Assembly: GCA_964568425.1 (NCBI GenBank)
Contig: CAZMPO010000021.1
Location: 1 to 24,483 of the forward strand
Reading direction: 5' to 3'
Source: CAKSQF01 sp964568425
Lineage (GTDB): Bacteria; Bacillota; Clostridia; Oscillospirales; CAG-272
DNA length: 24,483 nucleotides
The position numbers and the translations under genes were made by a program. A model generated the notes under the pieces. The model did not search any database. It had not been told where the DNA came from and worked only from the letters and a program-made list of their open reading frames with translations. Of the stretch, positions 7,236-15,808 are shown piece after piece (positions within the stretch are counted from its first letter, which is position 1; every line of letters begins with the position of its first letter).

Positions 7236-9707
7236 GTGAAAAAAATTCTTTCAGCGATCCTTGCGGCGGCGATGCTGCTTGCTCTTTCCGCCTGCGGCGA
7301 CGGCTACGGCACCACAGTAACGACGGCAGCTCCCGGTGCGACAACTGCCTCGAATGCAGTCACCACACCTGATCCCACAACCCCGTCAAATGACACGAAA
7401 CTCGACCCTCCCTCGAGCGTCGACGAGTCCAAACTGCTCTCGGAAAACAATGAACCCGAAAAAGAGTTCAAAAACCCTGTTTTGGACGAACGCAACACGG
7501 GCGACCCCTTCGTTATGCGCTATAACGGTACATACTATCTCTATTACACGAGCGACGGCGTCGATTGCTGGACCTCGTCGAACCTCGTCAAGTGGAAAAA
7601 TGTCGGCAGAGTTGCCAATATCGAGGGCACACCGTACGCTCCCGAGGTCTATTATTACAACGGATATTTCTATATGTACACCTCACCCGATGGCGATGGA
7701 CACTACGTTCTTCGCAGTGACAGCCCGACAGGTCCGTTCGAGCCGATAACCGGAAATATCGGCAAGGCGATCGACGGTGCGGTCTTCATCGATGACGACG
7801 GTAAGTGGTATTTCTACCGTGCCGCCGACGAAGGCATAATAGTTCACGAGATGACCTCCCCATCCGAGATCAAGTCGGCGTCGCGAGTTTCCGCTCCGTC
7901 GATGGATGGCTGGACCGAGGGTCCGAGCGTTGTCAAGTATAACGGCGTCTATTTCATGACCTATTGCGGCAACCACTTCCTCTCCCCCGGATACCGTATC
8001 AATTACGCGACATCCACCGCAAATCCCAAAAAATTCACAGCGGCAAGCAGTAACCCCTTGCTCGTCGACACGACGACTGCCGCAAAGGGCATCGGACACA
8101 ACTCGATCGTGCTCGGTCCCGATCTCGACAGCTATTATCTCGTTTATCACTCCATGCCCGATACGGGTGGGGCGCGTGAGACCCATATTGACAGGATCTA
8201 TTTCAACGGCAGGCAGATGAATGTGATGGCACCCACGATGAAGCCGCAGGCAACACTGTCAATGCCTCAGGTCTATTCGTATTTTACATCCACCAATCTT
8301 TCCTCTTGGAATTTGAACGACGCAGCCGCACTCGGCGAGGATTGCCTTGTTCTCTCGTCGGGCGGACAGCTCCTTTCAAAGGACACCTTTGCCGATAAGT
8401 ACACCGCAGAGCTCAATGTCCTCTCGATAAACGGCGGCATGGCGGGCGCGCTCTTCAGCTATACCGATGATAATAACTACGGCGCGGCTCTCTTTGACCC
8501 TGCGACACAGGAGCTTGTCGTCAGATTTGTTGTCGGCGGCAATAAGAGCGAGCAGAGATTTCCGCTCGTAAAGAGCTTTGACGAGGATGTGCGCTTTGAT
8601 TGCCTCCAGAAGCTCATGATCGTCCGCGACGGCAAGAACTATACATTCTCGGTCAACAACATTCAGCTCGGCACCGTCGAGTCTGAGCTCTCGGGCGGCA
8701 GCTTCGGCGCGATCTCCGAGGGCGGAGAGGCAAAGATCGGCTTTAGCGCGATCAACCCCTACGCAAATCAGTCCTCGGTCAAGGATTATTATAAACCCAC
8801 CGATACCGAGTTCTATGCTCTGACCTGCGTCGAGGACGGACTCACCTTTGACGAAAAATATAACGCAAAAGCGATCGTTGCCAAGGCGGACAGCTATTTC
8901 AATTATCGCGTAAATGTCATGTCAAAGGGCACATACGATTTCGCGATCAAGTATTATTCGGACAGCGACGCAAGAGTCGATCTTTATCAGAATAAGACCT
9001 ATCTCGGATCTGTCATGCTCCCTGCGTCGGGCGGCAATATCGCAACAGCGATCCTGAACGATATAGAGCTGGTGACCTGCTACGGTATCATAACCGTCAG
9101 AGTTTCCTCGGGCGAGACGAATATTTTGAGTTACGATACCGATTACTCTCGCGAGACCTATCTCAATGTCGGCGATAAGAACGGCTTTAAGGCACTCAGA
9201 GTGCTCTATCAGGACGGCGACGGCTGGTCGATAAAGAAGGAAACGATAACCCATAACTCCGCAGATACCGCCGGCAAGCTCCTTTACGGCTCTTACGATT
9301 GGAACAACTACACCATCGAGACTACCCTTAAATTCACCATGACCAGGGTCAACGGCGGCATCCTCTTCCGCGTTACCAATCCCGCGATCGGCGGCGCGAA
9401 CGATAGTCCCGCAGGCGGATATGTCTTCTATCAGGGATATTATCTCGTCATTGCGAGAAATAAGCTTAGACTTTGCAAGATCAACTATGGCGCGACCGAT
9501 ATCGCCGAGGCTGAGTACAAGATCGACATCAAGACCGATTATAAATTCAAGATAACCGTCGACGGCGGACGGATACTCGTCTATGTAAACAATGAACTCG
9601 TGATCGATTGTACCGACCCCGAGCCACACCTCCAAGGTGCCATCGGTTTCTCGGGCTCGAATACCAGATACGAGGTTTCTGAGATCAAAGTGACCGAAAT
9701 CAAATAA
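7236..9707 (+). CDS. GH43 family lipoprotein glycosidase, copy 2 (823 aa)
   Basis: Starts at GTG 7236, seven bases after a strong AAGGAG (7223-7228). The signal peptide ends in lipobox L17-S-A-C20 and is followed by a Thr/Ala/Pro-rich linker. The GH43 propeller (about 75-330) keeps the triad: Asp90 in GDPFV, Asp180 in AIDG and Glu228 in TEGPS. It differs from the other three copies where SIDGH has become AIDGA and GHSS/GHSA has become GHNS, both close to the active site in this fold. The concanavalin-like (335-510), CBM6/35-like (525-640) and C-terminal concanavalin-like (650-823) domains follow as in copy 1, which is nearly the same length. It is second in the lacZ operon and probably surface-anchored. 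Its specificity may differ from its paralogues. Confidence 0.87.
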   Translation: MKKILSAILAAAMLLALSACGDGYGTTVTTAAPGATTASNAVTTPDPTTPSNDTKLDPPSSVDESKLLSENNEPEKEFKNPVLDERNTGDPFVMRYNGTYYLYYTSDGVDCWTSSNLVKWKNVGRVANIEGTPYAPEVYYYNGYFYMYTSPDGDGHYVLRSDSPTGPFEPITGNIGKAIDGAVFIDDDGKWYFYRAADEGIIVHEMTSPSEIKSASRVSAPSMDGWTEGPSVVKYNGVYFMTYCGNHFLSPGYRINYATSTANPKKFTAASSNPLLVDTTTAAKGIGHNSIVLGPDLDSYYLVYHSMPDTGGARETHIDRIYFNGRQMNVMAPTMKPQATLSMPQVYSYFTSTNLSSWNLNDAAALGEDCLVLSSGGQLLSKDTFADKYTAELNVLSINGGMAGALFSYTDDNNYGAALFDPATQELVVRFVVGGNKSEQRFPLVKSFDEDVRFDCLQKLMIVRDGKNYTFSVNNIQLGTVESELSGGSFGAISEGGEAKIGFSAINPYANQSSVKDYYKPTDTEFYALTCVEDGLTFDEKYNAKAIVAKADSYFNYRVNVMSKGTYDFAIKYYSDSDARVDLYQNKTYLGSVMLPASGGNIATAILNDIELVTCYGIITVRVSSGETNILSYDTDYSRETYLNVGDKNGFKALRVLYQDGDGWSIKKETITHNSADTAGKLLYGSYDWNNYTIETTLKFTMTRVNGGILFRVTNPAIGGANDSPAGGYVFYQGYYLVIARNKLRLCKINYGATDIAEAEYKIDIKTDYKFKITVDGGRILVYVNNELVIDCTDPEPHLQGAIGFSGSNTRYEVSEIKVTEIK

Positions 9708-9743
9708 TCAAAATATTGCAAATCTATAAAAAATATAAGGAAT

Positions 9744-9777
9744 CCTTTCTCACTTTGCATGTGCAAAGTGAGAAAGG
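9744..9777 (+). promoter_or_regulatory. perfect hairpin that includes the ribosome site of GH43 copy 3
   Basis: 16-bp arms at 9744-9759 and 9762-9777 are perfectly complementary with only TG between them. The right arm ends in AAAGG, the first half of the AAGGTGAG ribosome site (9774-9781) used by the ATG at 9790. Folding would hide that site. There is no T-run, so a simple terminator is unlikely. Confidence 0.7.
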
Positions 9778-9789
9778 TGAGATGAAAAA

Positions 9790-12447
9790 ATGATATCAAC
9801 ATCGAAACCAACGAAAATGAAGAGGATAGCGACAACGGCACTGTCCGTCCTGCTCCTTTTGTCAATGACCGCGTGTGCGGCGTCCGAGACCTTCCCCGAG
9901 GGCATCACGACGGCGATCACGAACGCAAAAAACGATCCCGAACTCCCGAGTAATTACACAAACGAAAATCTTGTTGATAATCCGCTGATCGAGTCGGTGA
10001 GCGGCGATATGTTCACAAACCCCGTCCTCTCCCCCGACAAAGGCGAGTTCGCATGGGGAACGGCAGCGCACGGCTATTACGGCATCGGCGACCCCTTCGT
10101 TATGCGCTGGAACGGTAAATATTACCTCTACAGCTCGACAAACGATAAAGAGACGGGCATAAAATGCTCGGTCTCCGACGATCTCGTGAATTGGAGAGCA
10201 GGCGATTACGACTCCGGTTATTGCACGCGCGAGACAACGACAGCCTACGCTCCCGAGGTCGTGTACTATAACGGAACGTTCTATATGTACACATCGACCG
10301 ACGAAACAAATCATAAGACCCACAAAGTTCTGACATCTACCTCTCCGACAGGACCGTTTACGATCGTCGGTGAGGTGCAGAACAGAACGGGCACCGACTC
10401 GATAGACGGTCATGTCTTTATTGACGACGACGGCAAGTGGTATTTCTATAAAGCCTATGAAGATAACGTCCGGTGCTATGAAATGAGTTCACCGACCGCA
10501 GCAAGCAACAGCGGCAACGTGGCAGTCTCGCAGATGCATGCAGGCGGCATGACCGCATGGACCGAAGGACCGATGGTTATAAAGCATAACGGCAAATATT
10601 ACCTCACCTATTGCGGCAACCACGTCTGGTCGGAGGGATATCGAATCAATTACGCCGTCGGAAGCAGTCCCAAAAGCTTCTCCGAGATGGGCGATAACCC
10701 CCTCCTCGTGCGTCAGATCAGCTCGACATCCGATAAGTTTGTAGGCAACTACGAGCTTTACGACGGACTCGGTCACAGCTCGACAGTCCTCGGGCCCAAC
10801 CTTGACTGCTACTATATCGTCTATCACTCGATCCATAACGGCGTTGTCGGGCAGCGTCAGATGCGTATCAACCGCCTTGCCTTCAACGGCGACTATATGT
10901 ACGCCCTCGGACCTACATCGTCCGCCGCAAAGCCCACCATGCCGACCGTGTATAACAGCTTCGTCCCGAACGGTGATTCGTTCGATCTAAGCGGATTTAA
11001 TGTATATGGATCATATCGTGCCGGAGACGTTAAGAATGGTATTGTACTTGAGCAGGGCACAAAGCTCCTCTCGGAGGCAACATTCGATACAAGCTATACG
11101 ATGGAGTGTAACTTCATGTATATGCCGAGCGGCGGCAGAGCGGGCGTGATCTTCAACTATAAGAATGACTCGAATTACGGTAAGGCGATCTTCGACAGAA
11201 ACGCACAGACACTCACCGTGACATTCGTTATAAACGGAAAGAGCGTCTCCTATGTCAAAGCACTTACCAAGAGCTTTGGTCAGAATGTCAATTTCGACGC
11301 TTGTCAGCTGCTCACGGTAAAACGTGACGGCGATCATTTCACATTCCTTGTCAATAATCGCGAGCTTTGCGACTACAGCGCATCCCTCGGTGAGGGCAGC
11401 TGCGGCGCGTTCGCCGAGAATGATATCGTTAAGGTTGGATTTACCGCCATAAGTACCGAGGTCAACGACTCGTCCATCAAGACCGATTTCAAGCCCGTGA
11501 CCTCGACCATCTACGCAAATACCTGTAAAGAGACCGATTACGAGGTCATCTCGTCCGACGCTCAGCAGGCGGTCGTCGCAAAGACCGATGATATCTTCAA
11601 TTATTATATATCGGTCGAATCGGGCAAGAACGGAATGCACGATATCCTTTTCAGATATATCTCCTACGGGAAGACAAAGATCAAGGTCTATCAGAACAAA
11701 CAACTGCGTGCGACACTTGAGTTTGAGGATACGAACGGACAGCCGAATACCAAGGTGTTCAGAAATGCTCTGCTGCTTAACGCCGGCTGCTCTGCTCTGA
11801 CCTTTGTTTTCGATACCAACGGATTTGTCTTCACCGATTTCGAACTCGACAAATATGCCGTGGTGCAAACATCGACAAATCCGTCGACCATATATTGGGA
11901 CGGCGGAAGTTGGAAGTATTGGGATACACTCACCACAAATTTCTGGTCTCAATCGGGCACAACATGGAAATTCAATAACGCAAGCTACGCCGGCAAGCGA
12001 GTTTTCGGAAGCTTTAATTACGGCGATTACGAGATCTCGGCAAAGGTCAAGATCACGGGCGGAACACCGAATGCGGGACTTATCGTGCGCGTGACCAATC
12101 CGTCCGAGAATAACAGAGAGGAGTACAATTCTGACAGCTCGCTCGAGGGTACGAACTTCTTCAACGGCTATTATGTCGGCTATGACGCAAACGGTTATAT
12201 CGTTCTCGGTAAGATGAGCTACGATTGGACATGGCTCAAGACATCGACAAAAGCATACAGCCCGTGGAGCGGCAATACATTCAGAGTCAGAGTCGAGGGT
12301 GCGACCATTAAGGTCTATATCGATAGTGAGACCACCCCCTGCCTTGAATATACCGACCCGTATGTCTATATGCAGGGCGCGTGCGGCATTCGTGTGCTTA
12401 GGTGTACGGCGGAGATATCCGATGTTAAGATCACACCTATACGTTAA
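9790..12447 (+). CDS. GH43 family lipoprotein glycosidase, copy 3 (885 aa)
   Basis: The start at 9790 lies 8 bases after AAGGTGAG. A signal peptide with lipobox M26-T-A-C29 leads into an ASETFPEGITTA segment shared with copy 4. The GH43 propeller (about 90-375) has Asp101 in GDPFV, Asp206 in SIDGH and Glu259 in TEGPM. Further on are concanavalin-like (385-565), CBM6/35-like (575-685) and C-terminal concanavalin-like (690-885) domains; the last has an extra Trp-rich stretch near its start compared with copies 1 and 2. It shares exact nucleotide blocks with copy 4 (10579-10607 with 13310-13338; 11530-11560 with 14270-14300), so the two are a recent duplicate pair. Its ribosome site is partly inside a strong hairpin. 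Probably a cell-surface debranching enzyme. Confidence 0.87.
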   Translation: MISTSKPTKMKRIATTALSVLLLLSMTACAASETFPEGITTAITNAKNDPELPSNYTNENLVDNPLIESVSGDMFTNPVLSPDKGEFAWGTAAHGYYGIGDPFVMRWNGKYYLYSSTNDKETGIKCSVSDDLVNWRAGDYDSGYCTRETTTAYAPEVVYYNGTFYMYTSTDETNHKTHKVLTSTSPTGPFTIVGEVQNRTGTDSIDGHVFIDDDGKWYFYKAYEDNVRCYEMSSPTAASNSGNVAVSQMHAGGMTAWTEGPMVIKHNGKYYLTYCGNHVWSEGYRINYAVGSSPKSFSEMGDNPLLVRQISSTSDKFVGNYELYDGLGHSSTVLGPNLDCYYIVYHSIHNGVVGQRQMRINRLAFNGDYMYALGPTSSAAKPTMPTVYNSFVPNGDSFDLSGFNVYGSYRAGDVKNGIVLEQGTKLLSEATFDTSYTMECNFMYMPSGGRAGVIFNYKNDSNYGKAIFDRNAQTLTVTFVINGKSVSYVKALTKSFGQNVNFDACQLLTVKRDGDHFTFLVNNRELCDYSASLGEGSCGAFAENDIVKVGFTAISTEVNDSSIKTDFKPVTSTIYANTCKETDYEVISSDAQQAVVAKTDDIFNYYISVESGKNGMHDILFRYISYGKTKIKVYQNKQLRATLEFEDTNGQPNTKVFRNALLLNAGCSALTFVFDTNGFVFTDFELDKYAVVQTSTNPSTIYWDGGSWKYWDTLTTNFWSQSGTTWKFNNASYAGKRVFGSFNYGDYEISAKVKITGGTPNAGLIVRVTNPSENNREEYNSDSSLEGTNFFNGYYVGYDANGYIVLGKMSYDWTWLKTSTKAYSPWSGNTFRVRVEGATIKVYIDSETTPCLEYTDPYVYMQGACGIRVLRCTAEISDVKITPIR

Positions 12448-12469
12448 AAACCAAGGAGCAAAAAATTAA

Positions 12470-15220
12470 ATGAATACCAAAGCAAGAAAGATCTTTAACG
12501 GCACGATCGCGGCTCTTTGCGCGCTTTCCATGACCGCCTGTACGGCATCCGAGGCGTTTCCCGAGGGAATAACCACCGCGCTCACGACCAATAAAGATAA
12601 TTCAAGCCCGAGCGTCAATTATACCGATACAAGCCTCTCGGGCAACCCACTCATCCTGAGTGAGACGGGCGATATGTACTTCAATCCCGTACTTGGTCCG
12701 GAGTCCTTCGGCAATTTCGGCGCATTCGGCGAGGGCTATGGATTTGACGGAGTCGCAGACCCGTTCGTGCTTCGTTATAATGGTATGTACTATCTCTACT
12801 GTACTACCCCGGGAACGACCCGCGGAATAAAGGTTTTCGAGTCGTCTGACCTTGTAAATTGGAAGAGCGTCGGTGCGCTTTCCAGAGAAGTGCCATATGG
12901 CGATGATGGAAAGACATTTACAGATTACTTTTGTACCGACATTACCTGGGGAGCATATGCGCCCGAGGTTGCTTACGATCAATCAACCGGTTGGTTCTAT
13001 ATGTATACTGCAGAGGGAGCGTTTCACAACGATCACGCCGTACTTAGATCCAGATCTCCTTTAGGTCCGTTTGAGTGGGTATCGTGGGGAATCGAAGGAT
13101 TGGCGGCTGAAGATTCCAGTGTTGCGTCCATTGACGGACACGTTTTCGTTGACGACGACGGACAGTGGTATTTCTATAAAGCATACGAAAATGATATTTG
13201 GTGCTATAAAATGAACTCGCCGACAGAGATCGACAGAAACAGCGGCAAGGTCGTTGTTAACCGTATGACCGGCGACGGACAAACAAAGTGGACAGAGGGT
13301 CCGTTTGTAATAAAGCATAACGGCAAATATTACCTCACGTATACCGGTAACCATTGCTGGTCGGAGGGATATCGTCTGAATTATGCTGTTTCGGACAAAC
13401 CCTACGGAGACTATTGCTTCAAGGAAATGGGCGACAATCCGCTCCTTGTTCACCAGAACACATTCCAAAGCGCTGAGGGCACCCATCCGAACGAATCATT
13501 TGAAAATTACGACGGCGTCGGTCACAGTGCGACTGTTATCGGTCCGAATCTTGACAGCTATTACATCTTCTATCATTCATTGCATCGTGGTTTTCAACAA
13601 CGACATACCCGCATGGACAGATTGTCCTTTGACGGTGACTATATGTACGTTCTCGGCTCGACATCATCTGCCGCAAAGCCTACCATGCCGACCGTTTATA
13701 ACTATTTCACCCCAAGCGGTGATTCGTTCGATCTAAGCGGGTTTGAGATGGTGGGTGGAACATATAAAGTCCCTGACGTGAAGAATGGCATTGTCCTCGA
13801 AAACAATGCGAAACTGCTCTCAACCGCATCATTCGATACAAGCTGGACGATGGAATGCAATTTCATGTACATGCCGAGCGACGGCAGAGCGGGCGTGCTG
13901 TTCAATTACAACGACGGCAACAATTACGGCAAGGCGATCTTCGACAGTAACGCACAGACACTCACCGTGACGTTCAGGATAAACGGAGTCGATACCTCGT
14001 ATACAAAAGCTCTTGTTGGTTTTCACAACTTTGGGTATTGCCAGACACTCATGATAAAGCGTGACGGCAATCATTTCACATTCCTTGTCAACAATCGCGA
14101 GCTTTGTGACTACACCGCCTCTCTCGGTAACGGTCGCAACGGTCCGATCGTCGAAAACAGCTATGTTAAGATAGGATTTACCGCCATTACGACCGACGTC
14201 AACGAATCGTCGATCAAGAATGAGTTCAAGCCCGTAACAAGCGCGAAAATACTTGCTACCGATTGCAAGGAGACCGATTACGAGGTCATCTCGTCCGACG
14301 GTTCGAGCGCGGTAATAGTTAAAAACGACGATATCCTCAATTACTACATCTCGGTCGAGATTGCAGATTCCGGCAATTGGGATCACGTCAGCAAGGCGGG
14401 TCCGTACGATATCCTCTTTAGGTATATTTCCTACGGCGAAACAAAGATCGATGTCTATCAGAACAAAAAGAAAATAGGTACGCTGACCCTGCCCGATACA
14501 GGCGGACAGCCGAAGACCGAGGTGATCCGCAATGCTTTCTCCTTGGCAGGCGGTTGTTCTGTGCTGACCTTTGTTTTCGATACCGAAAGATTTGTTTTCT
14601 CGGATTTCGAGCTTGACAGATATGTCGCGGTCACCAAAGTAGAATCAACAACGACCGTATCTCCCACCGGATTGTATTCGGACGGAGATGACGGTTGGGC
14701 TAATTATGGTTGGGATTGCTGGAACCGTTGCTCGACAACGACAGATTACGCCCGCAAGAAGTTCTTCGGAGACTTCAATTACGGTGACTACGAGGCAGAA
14801 GTTCATGTAAGATACAACGAAGGAAGAAATGCCGGTCTTATCGTACGAGGATCCAATCCATCGGCAAACTGGTCCGAGGAAGATCCCTCCGGCAATAATT
14901 CAGCTGCACTTGAGGGAACGAATTTCTATCAGGGATATTTCGTATATATTGATGGAGGCAACAATGTCGTTCTCGGTAAAGCAAGCTATGGATGGGTACA
15001 GCTTGCGAGCGCATCCTGTGCTGCTTCAGTCGTTGATTGCAGAGGTGGCTACTATAGAATTAAGATTCGTGCCGTCGGTGCAACACTGCAAGTCTATGTA
15101 AACGAAAAGCTCTATATCAACTATACCGACCCGTACCCCTTCATGCAAGGTGCAGTTGGCATACGTGCACTCAAAACTAATGCTGATTTCGTAAATCTCA
15201 GCATCCGTCCCATAAACTAA
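12470..15220 (+). CDS. GH43 family lipoprotein glycosidase, copy 4 (916 aa)
   Basis: Last gene of the operon, 22 bases after copy 3, with AAGGAG at 12453-12458. The signal peptide ends at C24 (SMTAC) and is followed by the ASEAFPEGITTA segment seen in copy 3. The GH43 propeller (about 85-392) has Asp97 in ADPFV, Asp222 in SIDGH and Glu276 in TEGPF. Compared with copy 3 it has extra residues around 140-160 and 205-220, in loops before and after the APEV motif; these are encoded by more AT-rich codons (about 12890-13130). The same three accessory domains follow (about 400-585, 593-713 and 720-916). It probably shares surface location with copy 3, with altered loops beside the active site. The exact sugar specificity is not readable. 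Confidence 0.87.
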   Translation: MNTKARKIFNGTIAALCALSMTACTASEAFPEGITTALTTNKDNSSPSVNYTDTSLSGNPLILSETGDMYFNPVLGPESFGNFGAFGEGYGFDGVADPFVLRYNGMYYLYCTTPGTTRGIKVFESSDLVNWKSVGALSREVPYGDDGKTFTDYFCTDITWGAYAPEVAYDQSTGWFYMYTAEGAFHNDHAVLRSRSPLGPFEWVSWGIEGLAAEDSSVASIDGHVFVDDDGQWYFYKAYENDIWCYKMNSPTEIDRNSGKVVVNRMTGDGQTKWTEGPFVIKHNGKYYLTYTGNHCWSEGYRLNYAVSDKPYGDYCFKEMGDNPLLVHQNTFQSAEGTHPNESFENYDGVGHSATVIGPNLDSYYIFYHSLHRGFQQRHTRMDRLSFDGDYMYVLGSTSSAAKPTMPTVYNYFTPSGDSFDLSGFEMVGGTYKVPDVKNGIVLENNAKLLSTASFDTSWTMECNFMYMPSDGRAGVLFNYNDGNNYGKAIFDSNAQTLTVTFRINGVDTSYTKALVGFHNFGYCQTLMIKRDGNHFTFLVNNRELCDYTASLGNGRNGPIVENSYVKIGFTAITTDVNESSIKNEFKPVTSAKILATDCKETDYEVISSDGSSAVIVKNDDILNYYISVEIADSGNWDHVSKAGPYDILFRYISYGETKIDVYQNKKKIGTLTLPDTGGQPKTEVIRNAFSLAGGCSVLTFVFDTERFVFSDFELDRYVAVTKVESTTTVSPTGLYSDGDDGWANYGWDCWNRCSTTTDYARKKFFGDFNYGDYEAEVHVRYNEGRNAGLIVRGSNPSANWSEEDPSGNNSAALEGTNFYQGYFVYIDGGNNVVLGKASYGWVQLASASCAASVVDCRGGYYRIKIRAVGATLQVYVNEKLYINYTDPYPFMQGAVGIRALKTNADFVNLSIRPIN

Positions 15221-15226
15221 CCCCAA

Positions 15227-15267
15227 TACCCCCTATTCGATCTTGAATAGGGGGTACGATCTGCTTT
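15227..15267 (+). terminator. terminator at the end of the GH43 operon
   Basis: A 12-bp perfect stem (TACCCCCTATTC at 15227-15238, GAATAGGGGGTA at 15245-15256) is followed after a few bases by CTTTTTG. It lies 6 bases after the copy 4 stop and between convergent genes, so it may serve both strands. Confidence 0.8.
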
Positions 15268-15281
15268 TTGGGGAAAATCGG

Positions 15282-15710
15282 TTATTTCAGAAACTTTTTC
15301 ATCTTTTCGCAGTTTTGCTCCTCGGTTGCGATGACCATCTCGGTGAATGCGCGCAGGGCATCATCCGAGCCTTGATACTGCCCCAGCTCGCGTGTGAGTT
15401 TTGCGTAGCCGGTCGTTGTCGATCTGACCATGTCCTCGGCGATCTTCTCGTCCGATGTGTCGCTGAGATTTTTTATAACGCCCATCGCCTCTGCCGACAG
15501 CTTTGTCAGCGTCGGGACATCCTTTGCCTTGCCGCCGTAGCCCTCAAGCATTTTGCTTGCCTTTTGATGGATACCTTGATACTCGCGCATCTGATCGGAT
15601 AGTTCGGATGCAAGATCATCCTTTTTGACATATTGACGCACCATTTTTATGCCGTCAATGCCCATTTCGACATTTTTTCGAATAGAATTTGTGAGTTCGA
15701 TCTCGTTCAT
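15282..15710 (-). CDS. 142-aa helical protein of unknown function
   Basis: I do not recognise the family with confidence. The start at 15710 lies about 10 bases after TAAGGAGA (15721-15728). The protein is charged, lacks a signal peptide or membrane segment, and consists almost wholly of amphipathic helix-forming stretches (about residues 1-27, 31-58, 65-85, 88-112 and 115-142). This resembles the small four-helix, ferritin-like or DUF2383-type proteins common in Clostridia. A clear paired ExxH metal-site pattern is not evident, so metal binding is not claimed. It lies downstream of the 44-aa peptide gene and behind a long hairpin, probably in the same transcript at reduced level. Confidence 0.7.
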   Translation of the reverse strand: MNEIELTNSIRKNVEMGIDGIKMVRQYVKKDDLASELSDQMREYQGIHQKASKMLEGYGGKAKDVPTLTKLSAEAMGVIKNLSDTSDEKIAEDMVRSTTTGYAKLTRELGQYQGSDDALRAFTEMVIATEEQNCEKMKKFLK

Positions 15711-15740
15711 AAGTTCATCGTCTCCTTACCCTTGAGGGGA

Positions 15741-15793
15741 AATAATATCACCCCTTCTTTCGGATATTATCCGCAAAAAGGGGTGATGTTATT
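15741..15793 (-). repeat. long hairpin between the 44-aa and 142-aa genes, possible attenuator
   Basis: 16-base arms (15741-15756 and 15778-15793) pair with a single G.T wobble, and a second palindrome CGGATATTATCCG (15761-15773) sits in the loop. It begins 16 bases after the stop of the 44-aa gene on the - strand and ends about 13 bases before the next ribosome site. The T-run is weak, so partial termination or mRNA protection are both possible. Confidence 0.6.
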
Positions 15794-15808
15794 CGCTTTT
15801 ATGTGATA

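Noticed and set aside
9782..9793. Three-codon ORF before GH43 copy 3 as a regulatory leader peptide
   Set aside because: Its ATG directly abuts the ribosome site with no spacing, so it is unlikely to be used; kept only as a remark.
11011..11952. Open frame of 313 codons on the - strand
   Set aside because: Antisense to GH43 copy 3; composition follows the complementary codon bias of the real gene.
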